Below are positions 5,657 to 6,018 of a stretch of DNA of 6,018 bases, one piece after another (position 1 is the first letter of the stretch; each line of letters opens with the position of its first letter). The notes under the pieces were generated by a model, which saw only the letters and a program-made list of their open reading frames with translations, made no database searches and was not told the origin of the DNA. The position numbers were made by a program, and so were the translations under genes. Where the stretch lies: positions 45,411 to 51,428 of the forward strand of contig DHXL01000187.1 in NCBI GenBank assembly GCA_002415335.1. Reading direction: 5' to 3'. The DNA comes from Oxalobacteraceae bacterium UBA5157 (GTDB taxonomy: Bacteria > Pseudomonadota > Gammaproteobacteria > Burkholderiales > Burkholderiaceae_D).

Positions 5657-6018
5657 ATGCACATGAAGGAAAAGAAGTCTGTCGAACGGCTCGTGTTGAT
5701 CGGGTTCGCGATGACATTGACCGTGCTGCTGCTGGTCGGCGGCATCGCCTTGGACTATGCGGTGCAATCCGTTGCTGCCATCAAGGTCATCGAAGCCAGC
5801 GTCGTCTTGCTGCTGGCTTTCCTGGCGCTGCTATACGTACGGATACGCCGCGTGACCGACGGTCGTTTGGAAGTCGAGCATGCGGGGCCGGACACACGGC
5901 AGCCACTGCTGAAAGCCGGCGCATTGCAGAACTCCATTTTCAACAGCGCCAACTTCTCCAGTATCGCCACCGACGCCCAGGGCGTCATCCAGATTTTCAA
6001 CGTCGGCGCCGAACGCAT
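5657..6018 (+). CDS. Membrane-anchored PAS-domain sensor protein, N-terminal part (3' end outside window)
   Basis: The frame is open from ATG 5657 to the window end: 120 full codons plus two bases. I chose this ATG because AAGG lies nine bases upstream (5644-5647); an in-frame ATG at 5663 is possible but more distant. Two hydrophobic helices, about residues 11-33 and 44-62, are joined by a very short loop, then RIRR marks the cytoplasmic side. A linker (about 65-85) leads into a PAS domain beginning LQNSIFNSANFSSIATDAQG. This PAS style is, from memory, typical of multi-domain hybrid histidine kinases and diguanylate cyclases in Burkholderiales; the output domain is beyond the window, so the enzyme class cannot be stated. 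It is in line with the Crp/Fnr gene, but 132 bases separate them. I saw no clear promoter or terminator there. Confidence 0.82.
   Translation, partial: MHMKEKKSVERLVLIGFAMTLTVLLLVGGIALDYAVQSVAAIKVIEASVVLLLAFLALLYVRIRRVTDGRLEVEHAGPDTRQPLLKAGALQNSIFNSANFSSIATDAQGVIQIFNVGAER

Overview
The window looks like chromosomal DNA of a GC-rich proteobacterium. The protein families and gene style (KaiC-like ATPase, CHASE/PAS/GGDEF/EAL protein, Crp/Fnr regulator, PAS sensor) suggest Burkholderiales, perhaps Oxalobacteraceae. That placement is from memory of similar proteins, not from a search. There are no rRNA or tRNA genes, CRISPR arrays, insertion sequences or phage genes.

Layout: (1) bases 1-1124, plus strand: the C-terminal two thirds of a double-domain KaiC-like RecA-fold ATPase whose start lies upstream of the window. 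(2) 1156-1410, minus: a small two-helix membrane protein of unknown function, convergent with the ATPase. (3) 1555-4459, minus: a CHASE-PAS-GGDEF-EAL cyclic-di-GMP gene broken by two separate lesions, a one-base expansion of a C tract (4182-4188) and an in-frame amber codon (3865-3867). Its downstream PAS-GGDEF-EAL part is uninterrupted and keeps its catalytic motifs. (4) 4460-4774: a 315-base divergent control region holding two nearly identical 20-bp palindromes 72 bp apart. (5) 4775-5524, plus: a Crp/Fnr-family regulator. (6) 5657 to the window end, plus: the N-terminus of a membrane-anchored PAS sensor protein.

Everything recognisable concerns signalling: a clock-type ATPase, c-di-GMP turnover, a one-component transcription factor and a PAS sensor. 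The strongest non-coding signal is the palindrome pair. The copies differ at paired positions in a way that preserves symmetry, their half-site spacing is that of Crp-family operators (4-N8-4), and they lie directly upstream of a Crp/Fnr gene. Autoregulation, and control of the divergent c-di-GMP gene, is the natural inference. I found no convincing evidence of a wholly new system; the operator pair, the doubly broken sensor gene and the KaiC homologue lacking the usual phosphorylation residues are the points worth following.
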